DNA of 64,000 bases from Acidobacteriota bacterium. GTDB lineage: Bacteria > Acidobacteriota > Terriglobia > Terriglobales > Acidobacteriaceae. Positions 38,369 to 47,925 of the stretch are shown in pieces; position 1 is the first letter of the stretch, and each line of letters begins with the position of its first letter. Position numbers and translations under genes: made by a program. The stretch lies in NCBI GenBank assembly GCA_003225005.1, contig QIAN01000107.1, positions 1 through 64,000 of the forward strand. Reading direction: 5' to 3'. Below the pieces are notes generated by a model, which made no database searches, was not told the DNA's origin, and saw only the letters and a list, made by a program, of their open reading frames with translations.

Positions 38369-39460
38369 ATGAAAATTGGCCAGCTCTGGCTTCTGACAGC
38401 CGTGCTGCTGACGACCTGGCTCACGTCGTGGGGGCAAGACAAACGAAAGATCATCATCGATCAGGACGCGGCCGGACCCGCCGGAACTGACCTCCAGTCC
38501 ACACTGCTGCTGATTCAATCTCCGAAGACGGAAGTCTTAGGCATAACGGTGGTGACTGGCGATCAGTGGCTCAAAGCGGAGGTGGCGCACACCTTGCGCA
38601 TGCTCGAGATCATCGGGCGGACCGACATTCCAGTTGTGCAGGGCGCGGAATATCCGCTGGTGAGGAGAAAGGAGGAGACAGAGCTTTGGGAGCAACAGCA
38701 TGGCTCTTTTGCATGGCTGGGGGCCTGGACGCCGCGGTTATATCATCCGCCGGACCAGGTGGGAGATATGCCTGAAGGAAAGCCCAGTACCACACCGATC
38801 GACGAGGATGCCGCGCATTTTCTGGTGCGGATGGTCCATAAATTTCCGAACCAGGTGACGATTTATGCAGGCGGCCCAATGACGAACCTGGCCCTTGCCA
38901 TCTCCATCGATCCCGAATTTCCGAAACTGGTCAAAGAATTGGTGTTCATGGGAGCCAGCCTGAACCCAGAGACCACTGATCCGGAATTCATCAACACTCC
39001 GCGTCGCGAATTCAATCTGTGGTTCGACCCGGAAGCAGCGCACATTGTGCTACGAACCCCGTGGAGGAAAATTGTCTGCACCCCGGTGGATATTTCGGTG
39101 AAGACGCAAATGACTATTGAGCTGATCAACCGAATCAAGGCGGGCGACTCGCCGGCGGCACGCTATGTCGGCACTTATGCGCGACTGCATGGCGAATACA
39201 ACTATTTGTGGGATGAACTAGCAGCGGCGGCGTGGCTCGATCCGAGCTTGATTACGAAAAAGGAAGCGCGCTTCATGGACGTGGAACTGCACCACGGCGC
39301 AGGCTACGGCAACACGCTGACCTGGACGGACCGGGATAAGCCTAAACTCCAAGTCCAGTCGGTCGAGTTGCAGGATGAGCTCGACACAGAGAGGTTTTAC
39401 ACGATGTTTGTGGAACTGCTGACTGCACCCGCGCCACAAACTCACAGCAGCACGCCTTAG
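38369..39460 (+). CDS. Secreted nucleoside hydrolase-like protein, divergent DQD subtype
   Basis: Signal peptide; KIIIDQDAAGPAGTDLQSTLLLIQSPKTEVLGITVVTGDQW, GGPMTNLALAIS, REFNLWFDPEAAHIVL, LWDELAAAAWLDPSLITKK. Confidence 0.85.
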   Translation: MKIGQLWLLTAVLLTTWLTSWGQDKRKIIIDQDAAGPAGTDLQSTLLLIQSPKTEVLGITVVTGDQWLKAEVAHTLRMLEIIGRTDIPVVQGAEYPLVRRKEETELWEQQHGSFAWLGAWTPRLYHPPDQVGDMPEGKPSTTPIDEDAAHFLVRMVHKFPNQVTIYAGGPMTNLALAISIDPEFPKLVKELVFMGASLNPETTDPEFINTPRREFNLWFDPEAAHIVLRTPWRKIVCTPVDISVKTQMTIELINRIKAGDSPAARYVGTYARLHGEYNYLWDELAAAAWLDPSLITKKEARFMDVELHHGAGYGNTLTWTDRDKPKLQVQSVELQDELDTERFYTMFVELLTAPAPQTHSSTP

Positions 39461-39505
39461 AACGGGGAGCGAGCTCGCTGCCCGGCGGCCCGATAAGCCT
39501 GACCT

Positions 39506-42500
39506 TTATCGTGGCAGTTGCTCGAGTGCTTTCTCGGCCTGGACATGGTCGGGATGCTGCTTGAGCAGTTTCTGCAGCACGGCCCGAGCCTCCTCGGGTG
39601 CGCCTTCGACCGCATACACCCGCGCCAGGTTCAGGTAAGACTGATCAAAGGCGGGCGCGACGCGGATGCATTCTTCAAAAATTGCGACCGCTTCGTCCCG
39701 CCGCCGGGTCCGTAGATAGAGGACTCCGAGATTGTTCAGCGCCTCTGGATACGCGGGACGGGAGTCTAAGGCTCTCCGCAAGTATTCGAAAGCACGCTCG
39801 GCATCGTCGAGTTGCGCAAAGGCCATCCCCAGGCTGTAGTTCGCCTCAGGATCCTGGGGGCTGACTCGAACAGCCCGCTCCAGCACTCCGCGAGCTTCAT
39901 CCCATCGCTTCTGCTGGCGGTAAGCATTCCCCAGGTTTTCGAGGGCGATCAGGTGCTCGGGGTTCAGCTTGAGTGCTTCTTGAAAGTACGGAATCGCTTC
40001 CGCGGTTCGCCCTTCCCGCGTGGCCAAAAGGCCGAGATTGTTCCAGGAGTTTGGCAGAGTGTCGGGATAGCTCGCATGAAGTTTGATCGCGCGCTCAAAA
40101 GTCTCCCGCGCTTCACCCGTCTTCTGTTGCTTCAAGTAGACGCTTCCCAAGCCGTAGAGAGCCTCGGCGCTCGAGGGATCGTCGCGAAGCGCAAGCCGGA
40201 AAGACGCTTCAGCTTGATCGAAATATTCCCGCTGAAAGAAAACCGCTCCGTACGAGAGATAGTTGCGCCGAAACTCCTGAGCATCGATCACGCCGGGAAA
40301 TGGTAACGCCTTTGCTAGCCGTTCCGTGTCGGTTTGGGGGATGTTCTCGAAGTCTCGTCCGAGGTGCTCCGGATCCATGGATCCTCGATAAAGCTTGACG
40401 ATGAGGCCTTTGTCATTGATCAACAAGGAGCTTGGAGGGCTGAGGTCACGATGCCGGTCGAACAAGTACCGATAGAGAATGTTGTAAATGCCGGCCACGT
40501 CATCTGTCCCGCGAAGGATGGGGAATGCCAGGCGGCGCTCTCGCGCCAGCGCCAGAATCTTGTCGGCACCATCAGAATTACCCTCGCTAAGACCATCGAG
40601 GTTCACGGCGAGCAGTTGAAGGCCTTGGCTTGCCCACCGCGAGTGGAGCGCGTTGAAGACCTTCAAGTCTTCTTCGCAACTCGCTGACCCACTGACCCAG
40701 AAATTAAGCAACACGGCCTTGCCGCTAAATGCGGCCAGAGTGCGAGCTTGCCCCGTCAAGTCGGGAAGAGAAAAATCCGGCGCCGCCACGGGCACGAGCA
40801 GCCAGGTTTCAACCCTCTCCCCGAGTGGCTCCTCTCGTTGCGCAATGGTCTTGGAGAAGGGCACGGTTTTAGCCTTGAAGGCCTCAATTCGAGACGGTTC
40901 AAAACCCTCTTCAACCCGCACCCTATGGTTGAGCGGAAGCGGGTGGAGTTCCTGCACCAACCCGCTCGGCCAGCGGATGGACGCCTTCACCGGACCTTTG
41001 GCGTCACCTAAGCCGAAGAATACTTCTTTGCTGTGCTGCGAAAGAAAGCCCGACCCCGCCCGAAGTGTGTGTGTCTGCCGGCCTTTTTCAGTTTCCACCG
41101 TAATCGCCGCACCGATGGCGTCACGATTACTCTTGCGGCCGCGAAGACGGAAAGCGATCGAAGGTGGCAGGTCCGTCATGACATTCTTCAAAAGCCGCAA
41201 TTGCGGACCATTACGATTTTTCAGGAATACTTCCAGCCGCCCATCCCCATCGAAATCAGCGAGGGCGAAGGCCCTACCGTCCTCCAGAAAGTCCAAGCCC
41301 ACCACCCCGGAAACGTCGGAAAAAGTCCCATCCCTATTGTTCGCGTAGAACACGTTCCGTTCAAATCCGCTCCACGTGCCGTCGGAACGGACGAGTTCAT
41401 TGATAGCGGCCCATCCCTGTTCATAATCGGGAGAAGGCGTGGCTTCCGCGGGGGAGTTGGCAACCACCTGCCGCCAAAAAAAACTGTTCAGATCTTCTTC
41501 TCGGGTTGGGCGCATCGGTCCGGAGATCATGCCATTCGCGATGTAGAGATCGGGGAAGCCGTCGTGGTCAAAATCCCATGCGTCGCTCGACCACGACCAG
41601 CGGCCCATTTCCACTCCGGCGGAAGCGGTCGCATCCTGGAAAGTGCCGTCGCCCTTATTACGAAATAAGGAATTGCCCATGGCGTGTTTGCGATACAGTG
41701 CTCGTATTTGTTCAGGCGTATTCTTCTGGAAGAGTTCCTGCGTCGAGATACGCTTTCCGGCCGCGGTCCACATGTCAGCGACGTAAAGATCCTCGACTCC
41801 GTCATTGTCATAATCGCACCAGCAGACAGCCATGCCCGCGCCCACATCCTCAACGCTGGCTTGCGGAGCGACGTCGGTAAAAGTTCCGTCGTGGTTGTTG
41901 CGGTAGAGGTTCTTCCGCCCGAAGTCGTTCACGACATAAAGATCGGGCCAGCCGTCGCGGTTGTAGTCGTTCCAACCACAGCAAAAACTGTAACGAGTAT
42001 TGTTTTGGTTAAGGCCTGTCTGCGCGGTGACATCGCGGAAGGTCCCGTCCCGATTGTTGCGCATCATGAAGTTGGGAGGACCGTTCTCAGCATCATAGTA
42101 AGGGGAGGGGTATTTGTACTGGTTCGTGCCCTGGTAATAGAGGTAGAGGCAGAAGTAGATGTCCAGCCAGCCGTCGCGATCGTAGTCGGCCACGGCGGCA
42201 CCCGTGAAGGTCCCCTGCGGAGGGGTGGCAAACTGAAACGCCTCAGCCTTCCGGCGGAACTTGCCACCACCTTCATTCAGAAATAGCAGAGGACCGTTCG
42301 TGCGCACGACGATCACATCCTGGCGGCCGTCATTGTCGATATCCACAAAAAGTGCGCAGGCTGTATTCTCTAGGATCCCGAGTCCGGATGCCTCCGTGAA
42401 ATCCTCGAAGGTCCCGTCTCCCCGGTTTCGATAGAGCCGGTTGGGAAGGCCGGCTGGCTGGCACACATAGAGATCGTCGAATCCATCATCGTCGATGTCT

Positions 42501-43438
42501 CCGACCGAAACTCCATTGTGTCCGTAAACGTCAATGCCACACGCGCCGTCGAGAACCGTCCGCCAGTAGTCAGCTCCCCGAAGCAACTGGGACGAGTAAG
42601 ACAGATTGCTGCTGAATGCGGCCGTTGTGATGTCCACGAAAACGGGTCCTGCGGAGCGGCTTCGCGTCTCGTCCAGCGCCTGCCAACTTCGCAGGCGGAA
42701 TTCACTCGCTGGAGAAGCCGGTGATGACATCGACGCTTCCCATTCGAGTTCCCAATTCCCCACGCGCTGCTCGCGGTAGAAGCTTCGCCCAGAGCCCACC
42801 AAATCGTATCGGACGCTAGTCTTCAGCCGATTAGGAACACGAGGCGCCGATGGGGTCACAAGGCCTACGCCAATACTCGCGACGTCAATGGCTGTTACTT
42901 GGAGTTCAGCGGTCACAATCTTCGAAAAGGGGCTCAGGGCGGATCGCAGTTCCTGAAGAAAGGCCTCCCTTCCCAGAACAATCTGCCGGGTGAACTTGTT
43001 TTTACGGATCTCGAGCGACGGGCCAGAACGCAGCAGCCGCGATTCGATTGGCCGGAACGACGACGCCGAGAAATCCGAGGCGAGAGCCTTCTCAAATTCC
43101 TGTACTTCTTGCGGAGATCGCAACAGTCCAGAGCTCCATTTCGCAAGAATTGCGGCGATCTGGTCGTGATATTTTTCGGTGACGAACTTGTCGAGACCTG
43201 CCTGCGTCTTGAGAAGCGTCGAGTCGAGTGGGGTATGGGCTCGATAGTGAGGGTGTAAGTGGAAGTCGCCGTCGGATGAGACCGTGTTTCGAGAATCGAG
43301 AGTCGAAAGCGAAGGAAAGGCGAGACCGCGCAGGCCTGTGGATACTAGCGCCCCGGACGCTCCCTGGCAACAGCGGACGACAAAGTCACGCCGACTGGGA
43401 TCGACTGGATCAAGTTCGCCGGGGCGAAGATCGACCAA
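39506..43438 (-). CDS. ASPIC/UnbV-FG-GAP repeat protein fused to TlpA-like redoxin and TPR array
   Basis: 1310 aa: Tat-like SRRDFVVRCC; repeated FxDxDxDGxxDLYV units (VGDIDDDGFDDLYVCQ, FVDIDNDGRQDVIVV); ASPIC-like region; redoxin-like PDFSLPDLTGQARTLAAFSGKAVLLNFWVSGSASCEEDL; C-terminal TPRs. Confidence 0.85.
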   Translation of the reverse strand: MVDLRPGELDPVDPSRRDFVVRCCQGASGALVSTGLRGLAFPSLSTLDSRNTVSSDGDFHLHPHYRAHTPLDSTLLKTQAGLDKFVTEKYHDQIAAILAKWSSGLLRSPQEVQEFEKALASDFSASSFRPIESRLLRSGPSLEIRKNKFTRQIVLGREAFLQELRSALSPFSKIVTAELQVTAIDVASIGVGLVTPSAPRVPNRLKTSVRYDLVGSGRSFYREQRVGNWELEWEASMSSPASPASEFRLRSWQALDETRSRSAGPVFVDITTAAFSSNLSYSSQLLRGADYWRTVLDGACGIDVYGHNGVSVGDIDDDGFDDLYVCQPAGLPNRLYRNRGDGTFEDFTEASGLGILENTACALFVDIDNDGRQDVIVVRTNGPLLFLNEGGGKFRRKAEAFQFATPPQGTFTGAAVADYDRDGWLDIYFCLYLYYQGTNQYKYPSPYYDAENGPPNFMMRNNRDGTFRDVTAQTGLNQNNTRYSFCCGWNDYNRDGWPDLYVVNDFGRKNLYRNNHDGTFTDVAPQASVEDVGAGMAVCWCDYDNDGVEDLYVADMWTAAGKRISTQELFQKNTPEQIRALYRKHAMGNSLFRNKGDGTFQDATASAGVEMGRWSWSSDAWDFDHDGFPDLYIANGMISGPMRPTREEDLNSFFWRQVVANSPAEATPSPDYEQGWAAINELVRSDGTWSGFERNVFYANNRDGTFSDVSGVVGLDFLEDGRAFALADFDGDGRLEVFLKNRNGPQLRLLKNVMTDLPPSIAFRLRGRKSNRDAIGAAITVETEKGRQTHTLRAGSGFLSQHSKEVFFGLGDAKGPVKASIRWPSGLVQELHPLPLNHRVRVEEGFEPSRIEAFKAKTVPFSKTIAQREEPLGERVETWLLVPVAAPDFSLPDLTGQARTLAAFSGKAVLLNFWVSGSASCEEDLKVFNALHSRWASQGLQLLAVNLDGLSEGNSDGADKILALARERRLAFPILRGTDDVAGIYNILYRYLFDRHRDLSPPSSLLINDKGLIVKLYRGSMDPEHLGRDFENIPQTDTERLAKALPFPGVIDAQEFRRNYLSYGAVFFQREYFDQAEASFRLALRDDPSSAEALYGLGSVYLKQQKTGEARETFERAIKLHASYPDTLPNSWNNLGLLATREGRTAEAIPYFQEALKLNPEHLIALENLGNAYRQQKRWDEARGVLERAVRVSPQDPEANYSLGMAFAQLDDAERAFEYLRRALDSRPAYPEALNNLGVLYLRTRRRDEAVAIFEECIRVAPAFDQSYLNLARVYAVEGAPEEARAVLQKLLKQHPDHVQAEKALEQLPR

Positions 43439-43558
43439 ATGCCACGTCCTCTTTGCCCGACTCAGACCAATGCCCCCCAGATATCTACGTGTAGAGCTGA
43501 AATCTAGCAGTCACACTGGAGCCGGTCAAGGTTGGCGGATCCGGAGTAATTCGGCCAT

Positions 43559-44584
43559 GTGATAGGCTTACGGGTCTCAAGCGTCAACCCTCATACTCCG
43601 GAGACTCTGCCGTTGAGCGTTCCTCGCATTACTGTGGTGGGCAGTTACGCAGCCGGCCTGACCATGAAAGTTCAGTGCCTCCCGAGCGCCGGCGAGACGC
43701 TGTTGGGAACTGGTTATCGCGTGGACTATGGCGGGAAGGGTTCTAATCAGGCCGTGGGCTGTGCGCGGCTCGGCGCGAAAGTCAGTTTCGTCGCCAGAAT
43801 CGGAAAGGATGCTTTCGGGGAAATGGCGCTGGGGCTTTACCGCGACGAGGGGATTGATGTTTCCCATGTCACAGAAACCGCCAACGCCCCCACCGGTGTG
43901 GGATTTATTATCGTCGAGGCTGCCAACGGTCACAATTGCATCACGATTGATCCCGGAGCAAATGAGCTCTTGACCGCCGCTGACATTTCCCAATGCGACG
44001 CAGCATTCAATTCACCCCAGGTGGTGCTCACCCAGCTTGAAATTCCCGTCGTAGCGGCCGAAGCGGCCTTGTTGCGCGGACGCGGGTGTGGCGCGATGAC
44101 GATTCTGAACCCTGCACCTGTCCGGCGTTTACCTTACTCCCTCTTGCAGATGGTAGATGTTCTCACGCCCAATGAAGTTGAAGCCAGAGTGCTCACCGGT
44201 CGAAGTCCGGACGCGCCCAGCGAGCCGGAAGCCGTTGCCCGCGAATTGATTCGGACCGGCATAAAACAGGTGGTCATGACGCTGGGTGAAAAAGGTGCGC
44301 TGATCGTAGGCGCGTCCTCCTCAACTCACATCCCCGCTGTGCGAGTATCGGCGCTGGACACCACCGGCGCAGGCGATGCCTTCAATGCCGGTCTGGCCGT
44401 GGCACTCGCTAGCGGTGCGAATCTCGAGGCCGCTGTGCAGTTCGCCGTCGCCACTGGCGCGCTGGCAGTTACAAAGGACGGCGTCATTCCTTCTTTGCCA
44501 CACCGCGATAAAGTCCTGCTGTTTTACCGGCAACACGGGCTGACGCCTCCGAATTGGTTTTTGGCGGATCCGGCGGGCAGTTAG
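43559..44584 (+). CDS. rbsK: Ribokinase (PfkB family), second copy
   Basis: VVGSYAAGLTMKVQCLPSAGETLLG, YGGKGSNQAVGCARLGA, LDTTGAGDAFNAGLAVAL. Confidence 0.85.
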   Translation: MIGLRVSSVNPHTPETLPLSVPRITVVGSYAAGLTMKVQCLPSAGETLLGTGYRVDYGGKGSNQAVGCARLGAKVSFVARIGKDAFGEMALGLYRDEGIDVSHVTETANAPTGVGFIIVEAANGHNCITIDPGANELLTAADISQCDAAFNSPQVVLTQLEIPVVAAEAALLRGRGCGAMTILNPAPVRRLPYSLLQMVDVLTPNEVEARVLTGRSPDAPSEPEAVARELIRTGIKQVVMTLGEKGALIVGASSSTHIPAVRVSALDTTGAGDAFNAGLAVALASGANLEAAVQFAVATGALAVTKDGVIPSLPHRDKVLLFYRQHGLTPPNWFLADPAGS

Positions 44585-44683
44585 ATTCCCAGCGTAGGTT
44601 CCTCCGCATGCACTGTTGAGCAACTCTTGCTCGACGAACTGTCGAGGGCCGGTTCCCATATACTGCGCAAGAGGAGCTGCACC

Positions 44684-45133
44684 ATGAGAATGACCAGGGG
44701 GCTGTTGCTGGCTTTGATATGCGCGCCGTCCTTGCTCGTTTCAGCGCAAAACGATACAAATTCTGGGGTTCAATCGAAAATCATTGCCTTGGAGAAAGCC
44801 TGGAACCAAGCGTACAAGCTGGGGGACACGCGAGCATTGGAGGGAATCCTCGACGATCGGATTGTGCTGATTAACGACGACGGCTCTATTCAGACCAAAG
44901 CAGAATTTCTTGCCAGCGTGCACCCAGCGAAGTCCCAGGAGCAGCAGCTCGCGCCCGAATCGATGAACGTGCGTGTGTTCGGAAATACTGCCATCGCGAC
45001 CGGAGTATTTCGAGCCAAGGGAGTCGAAGCTGGAAAGTCCTACGTGCGGCGGGAGCGCTTTGTTGATACCTGGGTTGATAGAGGTGGCAAATGGTCGTGC
45101 GTTGCCACGAATGCAACCCCGGTCCTCCACTGA
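44684..45133 (+). CDS. Secreted NTF2-like / DUF4440 protein
   Basis: Signal peptide then IIALEKAWNQAYKLGDTRALEGILDDRIVLINDDG; C-terminal RFVDTWVDRGGKWSCVATNATPV. Confidence 0.7.
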   Translation: MRMTRGLLLALICAPSLLVSAQNDTNSGVQSKIIALEKAWNQAYKLGDTRALEGILDDRIVLINDDGSIQTKAEFLASVHPAKSQEQQLAPESMNVRVFGNTAIATGVFRAKGVEAGKSYVRRERFVDTWVDRGGKWSCVATNATPVLH

Positions 45134-45223
45134 ACGATGACTGGCCTCGTTCATTTCGATGGGCTGGTGGGGTTTTGTCCTCGCCCATCGTAGAATTGTG
45201 AATACCAAGCTCGACTCAGACCG

Positions 45224-46573
45224 GTGCGTTTCACATCTGGGTGCGCAAAGGCTACCATGTCACAGGTTTCCGAGTATTTGTTGAGCCGGCAGCCTCGGGC
45301 GCGCTGGATGCGGGTTGATACGGCACAACTTCTCAAACGCTTTTTCTTCTGCGAGCGCGCGCTGCTGGTGAGCCAGGCGGCGTGGATCCCCGCAATCGCA
45401 CCTCTCGAAATCAAAACCGGTCTGGCTCGTTTTATCTGGCAAAACGCAGAAACCGCGCACGCCCTGCGGAATCGGGTGTTCGAGCTTCGTTTTCCGAGCC
45501 GTCTGTTGGATGAGGAAGGAGCAGATCATGCGCTGATTGACCTTTTCAGTGGGGTTAAGGACTCACCTTCGGTTCCGGCATTCCTGCTAAGCGTAGGAAA
45601 GGTCCTTCTGCCGGCGCTTCGCGATTCTTACCGGGCATATCTCCATGATTCGGATTCAATAGCGGATGGTCCCACTCACCGGTTTCTTTTTCTGGCGCTT
45701 GCTGAAAAGGTGGAACAGATCAGCGCTTTCGAGCCATGGGCGGAGTTCGCACTCTCTGGAAATCCCGAGTTGCGCGAATACGCGCTCGCCTGGACGCAAG
45801 CGGTTGCGGATCGGCTTTCCCACCTGGGTGGCGTGGGAGTGGGGCCATGCCCCTCGTCGGCTGGCGAACAAGCCCTACCGGGATCAAAGAGCTACGCCAT
45901 TCCCCACCGGCCAGCCAGAGACCCGCGTTTCTGGCCTTGCCGCTTCTACTGGCCGGACGTAGTCGATCCCACCTATCCCTACGGCGAAGGAATGCAACTG
46001 CAACTGCGCTCGGCCATCAGCCACCTCAATGAGGTTTGGGCGATCGAGGCTGGCGGCGCGATTTTGAGCGCCTTCGCCGATATTCTGCCGTGGGAGTGGA
46101 TCCACAATTCTGCTCGCTGGACCTATGACGAATCGCGCCACTGCCGGATGGGCTATGAACGCCTGATGGCGTGGGGACTCAAGCCGGCCGAGATCCCTCT
46201 GGGTACTTACATCTATGAGAGCGCATCGAGCGAAGAACCGATCTACCTTCTGGGGATGCTCTACTTTTTTGAAACCAAAAACATCCGGCACAAACCGGCC
46301 CGCGCGCAACTCTTCCACGCCTACGGCGACGCCTTAAGCGAGCACGATATGGACTTCGATTGGGCGGACGAAACCATTCACGCCGGGTACGGTAAACATT
46401 GGCTTAAAGAGCTGTTCGCTCTTCGGGGCCAGGACTCGGCGGCTCACGATCAGGTCCGCGTTCGCTGTGAGAAGTTGGTGAGCGATTACGTGAGCAGCGC
46501 GACGGCGCAAGAAGTGACCGACCTCAAGCAGGTGGCGGGCGCTCTCATCGCCAAAGCGGCGGATCGGTTGTGA
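45224..46573 (+). CDS. Ferritin-like diiron-carboxylate protein of unknown function
   Basis: Four-helix ligand pattern AIEAGG / DESRHCRMG / FFETKN / DETIHAGYG (E, ExxH, E, ExxH) with ferritin-like spacing. Confidence 0.6.
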   Translation: MRFTSGCAKATMSQVSEYLLSRQPRARWMRVDTAQLLKRFFFCERALLVSQAAWIPAIAPLEIKTGLARFIWQNAETAHALRNRVFELRFPSRLLDEEGADHALIDLFSGVKDSPSVPAFLLSVGKVLLPALRDSYRAYLHDSDSIADGPTHRFLFLALAEKVEQISAFEPWAEFALSGNPELREYALAWTQAVADRLSHLGGVGVGPCPSSAGEQALPGSKSYAIPHRPARDPRFWPCRFYWPDVVDPTYPYGEGMQLQLRSAISHLNEVWAIEAGGAILSAFADILPWEWIHNSARWTYDESRHCRMGYERLMAWGLKPAEIPLGTYIYESASSEEPIYLLGMLYFFETKNIRHKPARAQLFHAYGDALSEHDMDFDWADETIHAGYGKHWLKELFALRGQDSAAHDQVRVRCEKLVSDYVSSATAQEVTDLKQVAGALIAKAADRL

Positions 46574-46574
46574 T

Positions 46575-47897
46575 ATGAACCAGACCCCGGAGCGCCTGCC
46601 AGCATGTCGTCGGGAAATCGGGCGACGCATTGCGGTGTTGACCGCCACGCTGACGCTGGTGTTCTCGGGGCTAGGCAGGACCGCGTCTCCGGCCGCATCT
46701 CAGGAAATCCCCGGCGCGAACGCAACCACCGGGGAGACGCCGGCAGCCCACCTAGGCAAGGGTTACGACGCTTTGAAGCTAGGTAGATATGACGTGGCCG
46801 TCAGCGAATTTCGCGCTGCCTTGCAGATCGACCCCCAGCTGGTTCTGCGGGCAAGATTTCCTTTGGCCGTTGCGCTTTTCGAACAACATAAATCAGATGA
46901 AGCGCGCCGGGAGTTTGAAATCGTGCAGCGTGAAGTGGGAGAGCATCCCAACGTCTTGTATTACTTGGGCAGGTTGGACTTGGAAAACCGCTCTTTTGAA
47001 AAGGCTATTAGGAATTTGAACCAGGCGGTCGTCAAGCCGCCCTTTCCCGACACCGCTTACTATCTTGGGTTTGCTTACTTCAAACAGGGTGATCTGGCCG
47101 CCGCTGAGAAGTGGCTGAAGGAGGCTGCTCAGCTCAATCCGCGAGACGCTCGCATCCCGTATCAGCTGGGCCTCGTGTATCGCCAACAAGGGCACGAGGA
47201 GGAAGCGAAGAAGGCCTTAGAACTGTCCGAGGAGCTTCGCCGACGTGACGACCGCGAAGGCAGGCTGAGAGTTGAATGCGGGCAAAAGCTGGACCAGGGT
47301 CTCCCTGAGGAGGCGCGCACGATTTGCGAACAGTTGTATGATCCCGACAACGCCGAAAAATTGACCGCGCTGGGAACGATCTATGGCCAGCATGGTGACT
47401 TGGAAGCAGCGCTGAAGCCCTTGCGTCGGGCCGCGGAGTTGGCCCCGGAATCGCCCCAAATGCAATACAATCTCGCGCTGACCTATTACCAGCTCAACCG
47501 GTTCGAAGAAGCGCGCAGGCCCTTGGCCAATTCCATCCAACGATGGCCTGACTTATTTCAACTGAACGCCCTTTACGGAGCCGTCCTGTCAAAGCTGGGT
47601 GAGGACCTTGCCGCCTATCAGGCGCTCCGCCACGCACACCAACTCAACCCGCAGGAGTCGGGCACGGTGGACCTGCTCTACATCGCCACCCTCGGGCTGG
47701 CGCGGAAGAGCCAGGCAGCCCGTCAATATTCCGATTCACTTCGTTATTTCCTGGAAGCCGAAAAGCTACACCCTCAAGATCCGGAGCCTCACGGGCGTAT
47801 GGCCGAAATCTATACCCTTACCGGTCGTCCTGCTGAAGCAATGGCAGAAAAGAGGAAAGCTGAGCGACTGCTAAAGGGCATCGGCAAAGTCCAATAA
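46575..47897 (+). CDS. TPR-repeat protein
   Basis: Successive TPR units (AHLGKGYDALKLGRYDVAVSEFRAALQIDP, TAYYLGFAYFKQGDLAAAEKWLKEAAQLNP, MQYNLALTYYQLNRFEEARRPL). Confidence 0.85.
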   Translation: MNQTPERLPACRREIGRRIAVLTATLTLVFSGLGRTASPAASQEIPGANATTGETPAAHLGKGYDALKLGRYDVAVSEFRAALQIDPQLVLRARFPLAVALFEQHKSDEARREFEIVQREVGEHPNVLYYLGRLDLENRSFEKAIRNLNQAVVKPPFPDTAYYLGFAYFKQGDLAAAEKWLKEAAQLNPRDARIPYQLGLVYRQQGHEEEAKKALELSEELRRRDDREGRLRVECGQKLDQGLPEEARTICEQLYDPDNAEKLTALGTIYGQHGDLEAALKPLRRAAELAPESPQMQYNLALTYYQLNRFEEARRPLANSIQRWPDLFQLNALYGAVLSKLGEDLAAYQALRHAHQLNPQESGTVDLLYIATLGLARKSQAARQYSDSLRYFLEAEKLHPQDPEPHGRMAEIYTLTGRPAEAMAEKRKAERLLKGIGKVQ

Positions 47898-47925
47898 ATT
47901 GCGGTCCACACCGAATCGAAAGTCG

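Noticed and set aside
39461-39486. Hairpin GGGGAGCGAGCTCGCTGCCC between convergent genes as a terminator
   Set aside because: Short imperfect palindrome without a T tract on either side; not strong enough to call.
41033-42286. Long plus-strand ORFs (211 and 200 aa) inside the ASPIC/TPR gene
   Set aside because: Antisense to a well-supported 1310-aa coding region with clear domains; composition typical of shadow frames.
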